This document shows, piece by piece, positions 28,059 to 38,489 of a stretch of DNA of 64,000 nt. Within the stretch, counting starts at the first letter, position 1, and each line of letters begins with the position of its first letter. The notes under the pieces are model-generated. The model searched no databases and was not told the DNA's origin. It worked only from the letters and a program-made list of their open reading frames with translations. The stretch lies in contig JBMSYN010000005.1 in assembly GCA_049426725.1 (NCBI GenBank), positions 1-64,000 on the forward strand. The letters are read 5' to 3'. The position numbers and the translations under genes are program-made. The stretch is from UBA961 sp049426725 (GTDB lineage Bacteria > Bacteroidota > Ignavibacteria > Kapaibacteriales > UBA961).

Positions 28059-31000
28059 ATGTCTTATGTTTTTGCCAATCAGCGGTATCAAGACCTTCAC
28101 GGTTCAGAAGGAGGATTTCATGCCGTTTTGGGGACTTTGGTTGAAAATGGATCGTTTGCCGGGACAAGTGTAATCATTCCCACAGGAAGACGCAAGCGCA
28201 TGCTGCATCGCATGCTCACGCGCGAGTTATTTTCTCGACATCAAAAGCCGGTTCCTGAATTACCCATTTTTACATTGGAACAATTTGCAAAACAATTGTT
28301 CTCTGATCTCATTCCCAAAGGGACATATCAACTTATATCAGATCCCTATCGCGACATGCTCTTTGAAGAATCCATGTTGCAGGTGAATCTCCCCTTTTAT
28401 CGCGGCCTTAGCAATACATTGTCACGTCAAACAATTGACAAGTGCGCAGAAGTATTATATGGTCTCAGAAAAGATGGAATCACCGCAAATGCATTGAATG
28501 CAGAAGTGCAATCTCCCAATCCAAAAGAAATGCATGGTATTCATGATATAGTTAGAATATCGGATTTATCGGCAATCCTTCTTGAATATGAACATATACT
28601 AGAGCGAGAGCATCTATTAGACTATCCAGCACTTCTTTCTCTGATTACCCACACCATTCTTGTGCAAACACAATCCATGCAACGATATGGTACAATCATC
28701 ATGGATGGTTTTTCTGAGTTCACTGAACCGGAATGGCTCTTTCTCGATGCTTTGGAACGATCCGAAACACCATTTGCTTGTTTTCTGGAATATGATCCCG
28801 AGAATGGTCCATTATTTGGGAATTTTGATGAAACATTTTCAAAATTGGGCAATGCAGGCTTCAAACCTCATAAGATGGATCCATTGGAGGGTGTAAGCAA
28901 GCCTTTGCATGATCATCTTCGACATTATCTTTTTTCAGGAAAAAGACCGAAGGCAAATCCGGACTTTGCAAAACCATTTACCATTCTTGAGTGCATCAAT
29001 CCTCAATCTGAAGTTGATGCCATTGCTCGATATGTTCGTTGGATGCATGCAATGAAAAATATTCCACTCAGTGATATTGTCATTGCAATGCGCAATCCCG
29101 AAAACTATTCCGGTTTATTCAGAGAAATTTTCCCATTGCATGGTCTGCCGGTCAATATCACGGATCGTCCGCCACTTCATACATCTCCGGTGATCATTGC
29201 GATGTTTCTGCTCTTTGATATCATACGGCACTCATGTAGAATTGAAGATATCAGAACAATTCTCATGAATCCATATATCACATTGCCGGGTATAGAATCC
29301 TCTTCTGAACTCCTACAATCATTGGATGAAGTAATCAGGACAATGAGAATCAAAGGTGGTAAGGGTTTAAAAGAATGGGAACAATCTTTTTCATCCTATG
29401 AAAGAATGTTGGATAGAAGAAGAATGAATGAAACCGCGCAATTACGTCCCGATGAAGATGTGATTGACCGAGCTGAAAAGAAACTCAAAACTATTTCCCG
29501 GGTTTCTAGAGTCTTTTCTTCACTTCGTGATCTCATTGGTGATGGTCATGTTTCCTGCAATCCTGCAGAAGCAGTAAACAAGATCAGGGCAATCATTGAA
29601 CAAAGCGGTATCGCAACATTTTTGGAACGTAAAGCCATAGAGCAAACATATCATGAGAATATAGACATTCATCAGACATCTTCTGAATTGATAGAAAAAG
29701 ATGTACGAGCCATGCGAGCATTTTTCTTATTGCTTGATGAGTATAAAACTCTACGCATGCATCGAAATCCCCAAGCACAATCCACATTAAAAGAACACCT
29801 TGATCGAATTGTTTCAATTGTACATGGATCACAATTTCAGATTCGCGAAAAACCGGGTACAGGAATAACAGTCACTTCAATGGAACAAATTCGCGAACTT
29901 GATTATTCAACAATCATCTTATGCGGAATGTATGAAGGTTCTTCCCCATTGGCATATACTGCCGACACATTCATGGGAAGAGAATTACCCGATTCTGAAG
30001 AAAGACATATTCGTCGTGAACGGATGAGTTTTTATTTATCACTTGTGCATCATGCACCAAGCAGCAATGACAGAACTTTTCTTTTGACCTATCCTGCACT
30101 TAGTTCAGATCTGAATGAACTCATGCGTTCGCACTTTCTTGATGAATTAATGCTTGTGACCGGCATGAATCCTGAGCAAGACATTTGCAAACAAACACAA
30201 TGCGAAGATGATCGGATTGAGTTCTTGAGATATCTGACCACTAAAGAAGAGCAGACAGATATCTTAATTCGTGAAAATCATCATCATGTTCTGCATCAAT
30301 ACTTGAAAAAGTGGAGTTCTGCTTCTCAGATTTCAAGGAAACATAAGCCCACTCATTTTCAACCCGAGGAAAGACCGAGCTTCTCCATTACCGAGCTAAA
30401 TGAATATGCGAAATGCCCATATCAATATTTTGCGAAGCGATTACTACGATTTGCGGAAGAAGAAACTACCTCTTCATGGATGTCAGCCTTGGAAAATGGA
30501 TTATTCTTTCATCATGTATTACATCAATTCTATACTTCCCGGCTTTTCCCGATAAGTCAAAGACATCGTTTACAACCTATTGTGATGGATTCTTCAAAAA
30601 AAGAAGAATATCGCAAAGAGTTGCATGAAATTGCACAGCGCGAATTTAGGATGATTGATTTTCAACATCCTTTCATGGAAATTGAACGACAAACCATTTT
30701 TGGCGATGCAAAAAGAGGAATCAAAGGTAGATTGGACATGTGGTTTGAAATGGAATGGAACAATATGCAAAGTTCCAAATATAAACCAGCTCTTTTCGAA
30801 ATTGGATTTGGCAACAAAAAGGATAAAATCCCTGCAATAGATCTCGGAAAGGGATTGAAATTGAAAGGAAAGATTGATCGAATAGAAGTTGCTGATGACC
30901 TTTCTTCATTTGTGATTGCAGATTATAAGACAGGCAAAAACATACCGAGCAATGCTGATATCAATAAAGGAAAAGAACAACAAATGCCTTTATATGCTCT

Positions 31001-31307
31001 TGCCGCCAAACAGTTCTTGCAAAGTGAATATGATCTTGTAGATTGCAATCCTCATCATGCCATGTATTATTCATTACATAATTGCACATCAAAAGTCGTG
31101 ATGGACCCCGAGCAAAAGAGATCACCATCATTACCGCTGGAGCAATTACTGACTTTGTCACAGAAATATGTCGCATCAATTCATGATGGAGATTTTCAAT
31201 TGAAAACCAAAAAGGATGCAGACTGTGATCATTGCTCATTTATGTCAATGTGTAGAATCAATGCCATGCCACCCATGAGAGGCGAAGTTGGACCCGAAGA
31301 AGGATAA
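28059..31307 (+). CDS. addB: AddB-like PD-(D/E)XK nuclease with iron-sulphur cluster
   Basis: A 1082-residue protein of the AddB/RexB class that processes double-strand DNA ends together with AddA. The N-terminal part has a degenerate helicase fold beginning SVIIPTGRRKRML. The C-terminal nuclease contains GKIDRIE (~936) and the catalytic VIADYKTGK (~953). Four cysteines, 786 (AKCPYQYF) and 1056, 1059, 1065, have the C-x2-C-x5-C spacing of the B. subtilis AddB [4Fe-4S] site. No addA gene is in the window, which is unusual as the two are commonly adjacent. The gene for the pseudouridine synthase begins 6 bases after the stop. The symbol rests on domain pattern only. Confidence 0.78.
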   Translation: MSYVFANQRYQDLHGSEGGFHAVLGTLVENGSFAGTSVIIPTGRRKRMLHRMLTRELFSRHQKPVPELPIFTLEQFAKQLFSDLIPKGTYQLISDPYRDMLFEESMLQVNLPFYRGLSNTLSRQTIDKCAEVLYGLRKDGITANALNAEVQSPNPKEMHGIHDIVRISDLSAILLEYEHILEREHLLDYPALLSLITHTILVQTQSMQRYGTIIMDGFSEFTEPEWLFLDALERSETPFACFLEYDPENGPLFGNFDETFSKLGNAGFKPHKMDPLEGVSKPLHDHLRHYLFSGKRPKANPDFAKPFTILECINPQSEVDAIARYVRWMHAMKNIPLSDIVIAMRNPENYSGLFREIFPLHGLPVNITDRPPLHTSPVIIAMFLLFDIIRHSCRIEDIRTILMNPYITLPGIESSSELLQSLDEVIRTMRIKGGKGLKEWEQSFSSYERMLDRRRMNETAQLRPDEDVIDRAEKKLKTISRVSRVFSSLRDLIGDGHVSCNPAEAVNKIRAIIEQSGIATFLERKAIEQTYHENIDIHQTSSELIEKDVRAMRAFFLLLDEYKTLRMHRNPQAQSTLKEHLDRIVSIVHGSQFQIREKPGTGITVTSMEQIRELDYSTIILCGMYEGSSPLAYTADTFMGRELPDSEERHIRRERMSFYLSLVHHAPSSNDRTFLLTYPALSSDLNELMRSHFLDELMLVTGMNPEQDICKQTQCEDDRIEFLRYLTTKEEQTDILIRENHHHVLHQYLKKWSSASQISRKHKPTHFQPEERPSFSITELNEYAKCPYQYFAKRLLRFAEEETTSSWMSALENGLFFHHVLHQFYTSRLFPISQRHRLQPIVMDSSKKEEYRKELHEIAQREFRMIDFQHPFMEIERQTIFGDAKRGIKGRLDMWFEMEWNNMQSSKYKPALFEIGFGNKKDKIPAIDLGKGLKLKGKIDRIEVADDLSSFVIADYKTGKNIPSNADINKGKEQQMPLYALAAKQFLQSEYDLVDCNPHHAMYYSLHNCTSKVVMDPEQKRSPSLPLEQLLTLSQKYVASIHDGDFQLKTKKDADCDHCSFMSMCRINAMPPMRGEVGPEEG

Positions 31308-31313
31308 TTGTCC

Positions 31314-31880
31314 ATGTTGATTGCTTTACATAAACCCTATGGCGTTTTATCGCAATTCACAAATGATGGCTCCTCGCATGAAACATTAGCTTCATGCAAG
31401 CTTCCTCCGAAGGTATATCCTATTGGCAGATTAGATGCCGACTCCGAAGGATTATTGCTTCTTACCGATGAGCCCGAGTTAAACAGAGATCTCTTGCTTC
31501 CCGAGCATGGTCATCCACGAACCTATCATGCACAAGTAGAAGGCATTCCGGATGAAGGAGATCTAGAACTCCTACAAAGTGGAACATTGATCATTCAAGG
31601 TCATATCGTATTGCCTTGCAAAGCACGGTTCATATCCGATCCAAAGCATGCTGAGCGCATACCACCAATTCGACAAAGAAAACATATACCGGATTCTTGG
31701 ATTGAACTCACATTGCATGAAGGTAAAAACAGACAAGTTCGAAAAATGACTGCTGCAATTGGACATCCTACTTTGCGATTGATGAGAATTGCAATTGGAG
31801 CATTCTCTCTGAATGGAATAGAACCGGGTTCATGGCACGAACTCACAAATGAAGAACGATTATTGGTTTTTGCGAGATAA
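31314..31880 (+). CDS. rluE: 23S rRNA pseudouridine synthase, RluE-like
   Basis: A 188-residue RsuA-family enzyme with no S4 domain, the architecture of RluE. The catalytic Asp is in PIGRLDADSEGLLLLTDE, near residue 44; the second family motif GKNRQVRKMTAAIGHPTLRL lies near residue 143. It isomerises a uridine in 23S rRNA (position 2457 in E. coli). I use ATG 31314; a TTG at 31308 adds only two residues. The next gene, rsmE, starts 4 bases after the stop, so two rRNA-modifying enzymes sit together. Confidence 0.88.
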   Translation: MLIALHKPYGVLSQFTNDGSSHETLASCKLPPKVYPIGRLDADSEGLLLLTDEPELNRDLLLPEHGHPRTYHAQVEGIPDEGDLELLQSGTLIIQGHIVLPCKARFISDPKHAERIPPIRQRKHIPDSWIELTLHEGKNRQVRKMTAAIGHPTLRLMRIAIGAFSLNGIEPGSWHELTNEERLLVFAR

Positions 31881-31884
31881 ATTC

Positions 31885-32589
31885 ATGGAATGTTTGTATT
31901 CCCCACTCCTTCAAATGGATAGTCATATCATCATGCTTAGTCATGAAGAATCAAAGCATGCCAAAGTGCTACGCCTCCGTGAAGCTGATTCAATCCTACT
32001 TTCTTCAGGAAGCGGTTTACTGGCAAAAGGGAGGGTTCACGCAATCAATCAAGGAATTTATGAAGTATTGATTGAAGAATGTAGAAAGCATGCACATGAA
32101 TTGTCATTTCGATTAGGGATTGCCTTTCCACTTCTTTCTTCGAAAGAACGCATGGAGTTTGCAATCGAAAAATTGACAGAACTTGGCATTTCGGATATAC
32201 ATCTTTTTATCAGTGAAAGGGTTCAAACGCATACTTGCGATGTAGATCGTTTGCAGGCAAAAGCACTCTCTGCCATGAAGCAATCCAAAAGATCAATATT
32301 GCCAATCATTCACTCCATCATCCCTTTTGAAGAACTCCATCTAGCTGCCGCGGAATATTCTGCCATCATCATGGGGGATGTCAAAGGCAATACATCCTTC
32401 CCGAAAGAATTGGCAAAAGAACAAAGCATGCTTATTTTCATCGGACCCGAGGGAGGATTTTCCGATCAAGAAATGAGCAGCTTACGCTCATTTTCACATG
32501 TATTCCCCATCAGATTGGGACATAGCCGATTGAGGGCAGAAACTGCCGCAATTGCTCTGACTGCTTTAGCATCTTTTCACGGTGAATGA
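31885..32589 (+). CDS. rsmE: 16S rRNA m3U1498 methyltransferase
   Basis: A 234-residue SPOUT-class methyltransferase. The N-terminal PUA-like part has HEESKHAKVLRLREAD; the C-terminal knot carries FIGPEGGFSDQEM and LGHSRLRAETAAIAL, both diagnostic. It methylates 16S rRNA late in 30S assembly. The frame is open back to ATG 31849, overlapping the upstream gene by 32 bases, but ATG 31885 gives the family N-terminus and a clean 4-base gap. Confidence 0.93.
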   Translation: MECLYSPLLQMDSHIIMLSHEESKHAKVLRLREADSILLSSGSGLLAKGRVHAINQGIYEVLIEECRKHAHELSFRLGIAFPLLSSKERMEFAIEKLTELGISDIHLFISERVQTHTCDVDRLQAKALSAMKQSKRSILPIIHSIIPFEELHLAAAEYSAIIMGDVKGNTSFPKELAKEQSMLIFIGPEGGFSDQEMSSLRSFSHVFPIRLGHSRLRAETAAIALTALASFHGE

Positions 32590-32656
32590 CTATTGTCAAA
32601 GCCGGAAAATTGAGCAATTTTGCAGTGTACATTTTCACAAATCCCAAAAGAGATTC

Positions 32657-35600
32657 ATGCGTTTTCTTTTTACATTGATGTGTGTGTTGTCTGCAACCAT
32701 GTTGTCAGCCCAATTCTCCGGAATTGATCCACAAAATTTCCCCAATATCAAAGCTTTTGGTGGTGGACCAATTTTCACCAATGCCAAAACTTCCGACTTT
32801 ACAGTCACGGAAAATGGCGTATCAATGACAAATGGTTTATCCGTTCAATGCTCCACGGCTGTCAATGATCCCTCAGTCAGTGTTGTGCTTGTTATTGATA
32901 TCAGCGAGTCAATGAATGAACGCATGAGCAATGGAAGAACAAAACTTGAATGGATGAAAAATGGTGCAAAGAATTTTATCAATTCTTTGGTATTCAATGG
33001 TTCAACGCAATGTGCAATTATTACCTTCAATGGTCAGTCATATATCCTGAGTGATTTTCAAACTACAGCTCGACCATTGAATGAAGCAATCGATAGTATT
33101 CAATTTGGTTTGGGTGCCACAAATTATGAAGCACCACTGATCGATCCTCAAAAAAGCGCTGTTGCATTACTTAAGAAAACTCCAACATGGATTCGAAGAG
33201 CAGTCGTATTTCTCACCGATGGCACACCAAATCAAGATCCACCTGTTGCAAGTATTGTCAATCAACTCAATCAATTGAAAGCCACGCTGTATGCCATTGC
33301 ATTATCATTTGATGCCAGCCCCGAACTTCGGGAAATAGCAAACAAAACAGGTGGTACGACTTCGATTGCCAACACAGAAGATTTACTTGTCAATATTTAC
33401 AAAGATCTTGGAAGCAAAAGACCTACAACCACATATTGTTGGCTCTCTTATACAGCGCCGGTTGGTTGCACGGAAGCAAGCCGCAATCGAAATGTGCAAA
33501 TCACCTATAGACCCACAAATTTGCGACAGAATTTCTCTTATGTTGCTCCTCCTCAGTCTGTTGCACTTCTCCAAGTTTCTCAGCTTGTACTTCCCCCTTT
33601 TCCCGATATTGCTCCCGGTCAACAAGCTCCCCAACAGATAACGATTACTGCAAAGAATGCAGATTTTACGGTTACAGGAGATGGCTCGACTTTACCTACC
33701 AATTTCAGAGTTTCCGATTGGGGCGGTACAGCACCCCCTTTCACCTTGAAATCAGGACAATCCAGGGTAATCACGATTCAATTCACACAAACAAGTCCCC
33801 GCGATATTCGGAGTGGTCGCATAAGAGTCAATGCAACACCTTGCAATTCCGAATATGTATCACTCAGCGGCGGAGCAAAAAAAGTGGTGATTGTATCTCC
33901 CAATGGTGGAGAAGTATTGAGTTCATGTGATAGCATTTTGATTACATGGGGTGGAGTTGATGTCATTGATACAGTGCGTTTGCAATACTCAACAAATAAT
34001 GGAAATACTTGGGAATTGATTAGCAATACAGCCACCAGGCTTAGTCATGCATGGAAAGCACCATCCAATGGACAATATCTCTTCCGTATTGTCGCAAGAA
34101 CATCGCGATCCGGCGGCATGACAAATGTTCATGGTTTTGGTACAGGTATTGAATTGGGAAATGGTATTTCCGCAAATGCCCATGCATCTTCTTATGCAGT
34201 GATTGGGCAGTATGAAAAACAATGTTCGATGAATGGGCAGCAAATTGCTTCCACAAGAAATCAAGACATGTATTTGGGTCGATTGCGAGATCAACAAGTT
34301 CTTTGGCTTAGAACTGGCGCGCAGTTTTTCACGCAATATCTTCCCTATACAAGTGCAAATGGTATAGCAGTAATCATGGATAAGCGCGATGATATGTTCA
34401 CGGCAACAGATATCGTCAGAACTGTCAATGCTGGAAGAGGTTCAATCATCTTACAAAAAGTGACTTCAACCGGCTCAGTGGATTGGTCCAAAGAACTCCT
34501 TGGAACGCAGAAAACCATCAATGCACAATCCTTCGGAATGGATAGTCTTGGAAATTACTATCTCATTGGACTCTATGATGGACAATTGTCTGTGCCGCTT
34601 CGAGCCGGTGGGACAAGTACAATTAATGCAACCACACCAAAACCTTTCACATTGATTTTCAATGATCGTGGTGACTTCCTTGCACTTCGAGATTCACTTT
34701 CGAAGGGATATCCAAAAGTTCCCGCCGATACATCTCGAGATTCACTCGGAACATTGTATACGATTCGCACATTTACAAATACACTTACTCTGCCTGACAC
34801 TCTCTTTAGAAGTGCGGGAAAACAAGACTTTGCAATTCGCATGTCCGGACGAATACTCACTCCTCCTGATCAAAGTGATGCACCAAGTTCTGTGATTTTG
34901 CCACTTCTGACTTTAAGCCAATTCAAAATCGACATTCCTGCGGTAAATGTCGGTTCAAGTGTCGATACGGTGATGAATCAATATCTTTGCAATCGATCAA
35001 ATACCCCAATCATTCTCGATGAACCAATCATCAAGAATGGTGATGGATTATTTGTGATTGAACCCAAAGCCGGCACGATCATACCGGGAGACACATGCAT
35101 ACAAGTCATCTATCGATTCATGCCCACTGCAAAAGGTCAACAACTAGCAACAGTCACCTTTGGAAATGCTTGCACATTCGTTGCCGGAATCATCAATACA
35201 GATGCAATATCTTTGGGTGCCTCCATTTCAAATCAGGATTGGGGCAGACAACGCATCGTAACTTCACAAAGGAAATTCATTCAACTTCGCAATACAGGTG
35301 ACAATGATATTCGTGTGAATGATATCAAGGTTGGTTCATCACCTACTTTTCTTTACCCATCATTGCCAACATTACCTTTTGATGTAAAAGGCAAATCAAC
35401 TCTTGACATTCCATGTGATTTCATTCCAAGTGACACCATTTCTTATCAAGATTCAATCATCATCACCATTGAAAAGTTTGCCAATCCACTTGTTGGAATT
35501 GTAACCGGCAAAGGTGGACTCCCTGTTTTTCATGCAAACAATCATACTTTCAACCCTACAAATATTGGTGTTACTTCAAGTGAGCAAGCAACAATTGTTG

Positions 35601-36892
35601 CGTCGAATCACTCCACGACAATGCCAATGACATTGTCTTCCATCACGCTTGATTCACCCGATGGAGACTTCTTCATACGTGGATATGACTCAATACCTGC
35701 ATTATTGAATGATTCAACTAAACATGCAACAATCATTGGCTTCAAACCGGTAAAAGCAGGAAATAGAAATGCCTGGTTGAAATATATGCATGATGCAGCG
35801 CCCGGACCAAGCATGAAACCAAGCAAAATGGATAGTGTATTGATTCAAGGAATTGGCATAAGCAATAATCTTGTCATAGATACAGTACTCGACTTGGGAA
35901 CTGTGCTTACTTGCGATCTTACAAAGAAAGATCTTATCATCAATAATCCAAATGATCAAGACATTAGCATCATCGAAATCACGATTTCTGATCTTCCCGG
36001 AAATACATTTGCGAATGCATTTTCCACCAATGTGAATGTTCCAATTGTCATCCCCGGAAAAGGAATTGCTCGTTTGCCGATACAATTCATTCCCGATTCA
36101 ACAAATCAATATAATGCTCTTCTCACATGCAAAACTGAAGACGGAACAATGTATAAGACCTTCCTGATTGGATCAGGTGAAAAGATTTCATCCACGATTT
36201 CAATCAATGATAAGATTAATCAGATCATTCCCATTTCGCCGGGCGAAAAAAGTTCATTTGACATATCAGTGTCATTACAGAAGCCATTACCCATTTCTGT
36301 CATTGAAAGCATGGATTTCATCATACGATATCCCAAAGAGCTCATGACATTGGATTCGGTGTCTTCCCTATTCCCTAACTGGAATATTTCAGTGAAAAGC
36401 AATGATGCATTCTCAGGAAATGCAATAGTACAAGCAAAGTCCAATATTCCAATTTCTTCATTACCTAACTCACCTTTGTTTCGGATGCATGGTTCAACTT
36501 TCTTGGGTGATGTGGCAAATCAAAAGCTATCAATCACATCGCTCTTTACCGCCCGTTGTATAGATACGGCGAATGTATTGGCAGATTTCACTCTCAGTAA
36601 TGTTTGTTTTTCACAAGGGCGTTTGATAAAAGTCATGAATGAACGATTTGCGATTTCATTCAATCAACAAACTATATCCATACATTTGCCATTTGATGCA
36701 GTTTCCGAAGCAAAGATCATTGACATTAATGGAAAAATATTGACACTTATGCCGCAATCATTTGCATCCAAAGGCATTCATGAATTCTTGCTACCGCAAT
36801 TACCCCAAGGTGTCTATATCCTTCTCATCAACAATGGGATGTATAGTCTGCACCAACAATTCAGTATTCACGATTCATCAATTTATCATTGA
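32657..36892 (+). CDS. Giant von Willebrand A surface protein with T9SS tail
   Basis: A 1411-residue exported protein. Signal peptide 1-19 (ending LSAQ). A vWA domain (~75-260) has a complete MIDAS start DISES at 81-85 and an internal LTDGTPNQD. A segment reading SPNGGEVLSSCDSILITW opens an Ig-like module near 415. A beta-propeller-like stretch follows (repeats resembling DSLGNYYLIG), then several choice-of-anchor/ASH-like beta-sandwich modules to ~1330, and finally a T9SS sorting domain (IDINGKILTL ... LPQGVYILLINN). Likely a metal-dependent surface adhesin or matrix protein; ligand unknown. ATG 32657 was chosen because it begins the signal peptide; the upstream GTG at 32582 does not. Confidence 0.8.
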   Translation: MRFLFTLMCVLSATMLSAQFSGIDPQNFPNIKAFGGGPIFTNAKTSDFTVTENGVSMTNGLSVQCSTAVNDPSVSVVLVIDISESMNERMSNGRTKLEWMKNGAKNFINSLVFNGSTQCAIITFNGQSYILSDFQTTARPLNEAIDSIQFGLGATNYEAPLIDPQKSAVALLKKTPTWIRRAVVFLTDGTPNQDPPVASIVNQLNQLKATLYAIALSFDASPELREIANKTGGTTSIANTEDLLVNIYKDLGSKRPTTTYCWLSYTAPVGCTEASRNRNVQITYRPTNLRQNFSYVAPPQSVALLQVSQLVLPPFPDIAPGQQAPQQITITAKNADFTVTGDGSTLPTNFRVSDWGGTAPPFTLKSGQSRVITIQFTQTSPRDIRSGRIRVNATPCNSEYVSLSGGAKKVVIVSPNGGEVLSSCDSILITWGGVDVIDTVRLQYSTNNGNTWELISNTATRLSHAWKAPSNGQYLFRIVARTSRSGGMTNVHGFGTGIELGNGISANAHASSYAVIGQYEKQCSMNGQQIASTRNQDMYLGRLRDQQVLWLRTGAQFFTQYLPYTSANGIAVIMDKRDDMFTATDIVRTVNAGRGSIILQKVTSTGSVDWSKELLGTQKTINAQSFGMDSLGNYYLIGLYDGQLSVPLRAGGTSTINATTPKPFTLIFNDRGDFLALRDSLSKGYPKVPADTSRDSLGTLYTIRTFTNTLTLPDTLFRSAGKQDFAIRMSGRILTPPDQSDAPSSVILPLLTLSQFKIDIPAVNVGSSVDTVMNQYLCNRSNTPIILDEPIIKNGDGLFVIEPKAGTIIPGDTCIQVIYRFMPTAKGQQLATVTFGNACTFVAGIINTDAISLGASISNQDWGRQRIVTSQRKFIQLRNTGDNDIRVNDIKVGSSPTFLYPSLPTLPFDVKGKSTLDIPCDFIPSDTISYQDSIIITIEKFANPLVGIVTGKGGLPVFHANNHTFNPTNIGVTSSEQATIVASNHSTTMPMTLSSITLDSPDGDFFIRGYDSIPALLNDSTKHATIIGFKPVKAGNRNAWLKYMHDAAPGPSMKPSKMDSVLIQGIGISNNLVIDTVLDLGTVLTCDLTKKDLIINNPNDQDISIIEITISDLPGNTFANAFSTNVNVPIVIPGKGIARLPIQFIPDSTNQYNALLTCKTEDGTMYKTFLIGSGEKISSTISINDKINQIIPISPGEKSSFDISVSLQKPLPISVIESMDFIIRYPKELMTLDSVSSLFPNWNISVKSNDAFSGNAIVQAKSNIPISSLPNSPLFRMHGSTFLGDVANQKLSITSLFTARCIDTANVLADFTLSNVCFSQGRLIKVMNERFAISFNQQTISIHLPFDAVSEAKIIDINGKILTLMPQSFASKGIHEFLLPQLPQGVYILLINNGMYSLHQQFSIHDSSIYH

Positions 36893-36900
36893 CAACCACC

Positions 36901-38076
36901 ATGAACGATATATTACAATCAGCAAACAATCTCATGTCATCAATCATTGAAGACAGAAGACATATTCATCGTAATCCTGAATTATCATTTCAGGAACATG
37001 AAACTTGTGCATATATCGCACATCGTTTGAATTCTATGAACATCCCATATTCAATCATTGCACATACCGGAATAGTCGCACATATTGGAAATGGTAATCG
37101 TTGCATTGCATTAAGGGCAGATATTGATGCACTTCCGATTGAAGAAGAGACAGGTCTTGACTTTTCCTCTACAAAACCAGGAATCATGCATGCATGTGGT
37201 CATGATGCACATACTGCAATGCTTTTGGGTGCAGCATCCATTTTGAAAGAGCAAGAATCTTCATTGAATGGCATTGTGAAGCTCATCTTTCAACCGGGCG
37301 AAGAAAAAGTACCGGGTGGTGCCAGCATCATGGTCGCCGAGGGCGTACTAGAAAATCCAAAACCCGAAGTTATATTTGGTCAGCATGTTTATCCGGATGC
37401 ACCCTGCGGTGAAATACAAATCAGTATCGGTCCAACAATGGCATCAGCCGATGAATTATATTGGACGATATATGGGAAAGGTGCTCATGCCGCTCAACCA
37501 CATCAAGGAATTGATCCTATTTTGATTGCATCTGAACTCATTTTGCACTTACAATCTCTTGTGACCAAAATGCGTAATCCCCTTCTTCCTGGATTATTGG
37601 CAGTGACATCCATTCATGGAGGATCGGCAACGAATATCATTCCTGAAACAGTAGAATTAAAAGGGACACTTCGCGCATTTGATCCCGAATGGCGTGAGCA
37701 AGCAATTCGCATGATACAAGAACATTCAGAGCAACTATGTTCAATGCATGGAGCACGGTGTGAAATAAAGATTCTTCGTGGATATCCCGCTGTTCATAAT
37801 CATGAAGGAGCAGCAACATTTGCAATCAAAACAGCGCAAGCATTGATTGGTTCAACTAAAGTGACGGACTTTGAGCCCAAAATGTGGGGCGAAGATTTTG
37901 CATTTTATGGTCAGCATATACCCGCAGCTTTTTGGATGCTGGGCGTCAGACCCGATGGTCAAACTTCGATGCCCGGCTTGCACAATGCGCGATTCACTCC
38001 TGATGAACAAGCTCTACCAATAGGTGCGGCAATGATGGCAAAAGCAGCCATCGATTGGCTCAATGATTCACACTAA
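36901..38076 (+). CDS. M20-family amidohydrolase (N-acyl amino acid/hippurate hydrolase type)
   Basis: A 391-residue metallopeptidase-fold amidohydrolase. It shows HRNPELSFQEHET, the metal-ligand motif MHACGHDAHTAM, FQPGEEKVPGG with the catalytic Glu pair, and the dimerisation-domain GxGAHAAQPHQGIDP. Close relatives remove acyl groups from amino acids or conjugates. It has no signal peptide and is probably cytoplasmic. I use ATG 36901; a TTG at 36889 overlaps the upstream stop. The next gene starts within its stop codon (TAATG). Confidence 0.9.
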   Translation: MNDILQSANNLMSSIIEDRRHIHRNPELSFQEHETCAYIAHRLNSMNIPYSIIAHTGIVAHIGNGNRCIALRADIDALPIEEETGLDFSSTKPGIMHACGHDAHTAMLLGAASILKEQESSLNGIVKLIFQPGEEKVPGGASIMVAEGVLENPKPEVIFGQHVYPDAPCGEIQISIGPTMASADELYWTIYGKGAHAAQPHQGIDPILIASELILHLQSLVTKMRNPLLPGLLAVTSIHGGSATNIIPETVELKGTLRAFDPEWREQAIRMIQEHSEQLCSMHGARCEIKILRGYPAVHNHEGAATFAIKTAQALIGSTKVTDFEPKMWGEDFAFYGQHIPAAFWMLGVRPDGQTSMPGLHNARFTPDEQALPIGAAMMAKAAIDWLNDSH

Positions 38077-38489
38077 TGACAATGAATAGGAATAGCATAA
38101 ATCATACGATTGTCTTTTTTGATGATTCTTGTTTATTATGCAATCGTACACTTCAATGGATATTGCGAAATGAGAAAACGCATACATTATATTTCGCACC
38201 ATTGAGTGGCTTACATGCCAAGGGCTTGATTGAGCGATTTTCCACAGTCCCCGATTCAATCATCGTTTCAAAAAATAATGAACTCTTTGTGAAATCACTA
38301 GCCATTATTCAAGTGTTGAAAGAAATGGGTGGGATATGGAAGTTGGTGAGTATATGTCTTCGCTGCATTCCAAACTACATTCGAGATATAGTGTATGATT
38401 TCATAGCAAAGAATAGATATCAATGGTTTGGAACTGTGGAAGAATGTCTCTTGATGAAGGGAAACTATTCATCGAGATTTCTGGATTGA
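38076..38489 (+). CDS. DCC-family thiol protein (DUF393)
   Basis: A 137-residue small protein of the DUF393/DCC group, named for the Asp-Cys-Cys signature: here FFDDSCLLCNR with Cys19 and Cys22, followed by the family pattern of a strand, FAPLSG, and a helix-rich C-terminal half with IRDIVYDFIAKNRYQWFG. Members are predicted thioredoxin-fold thiol-disulphide oxidoreductases, though few have been assayed. It is translationally coupled to the M20 gene and meets the convergent lipoprotein gene with no gap. Confidence 0.85.
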   Translation: MTMNRNSINHTIVFFDDSCLLCNRTLQWILRNEKTHTLYFAPLSGLHAKGLIERFSTVPDSIIVSKNNELFVKSLAIIQVLKEMGGIWKLVSICLRCIPNYIRDIVYDFIAKNRYQWFGTVEECLLMKGNYSSRFLD

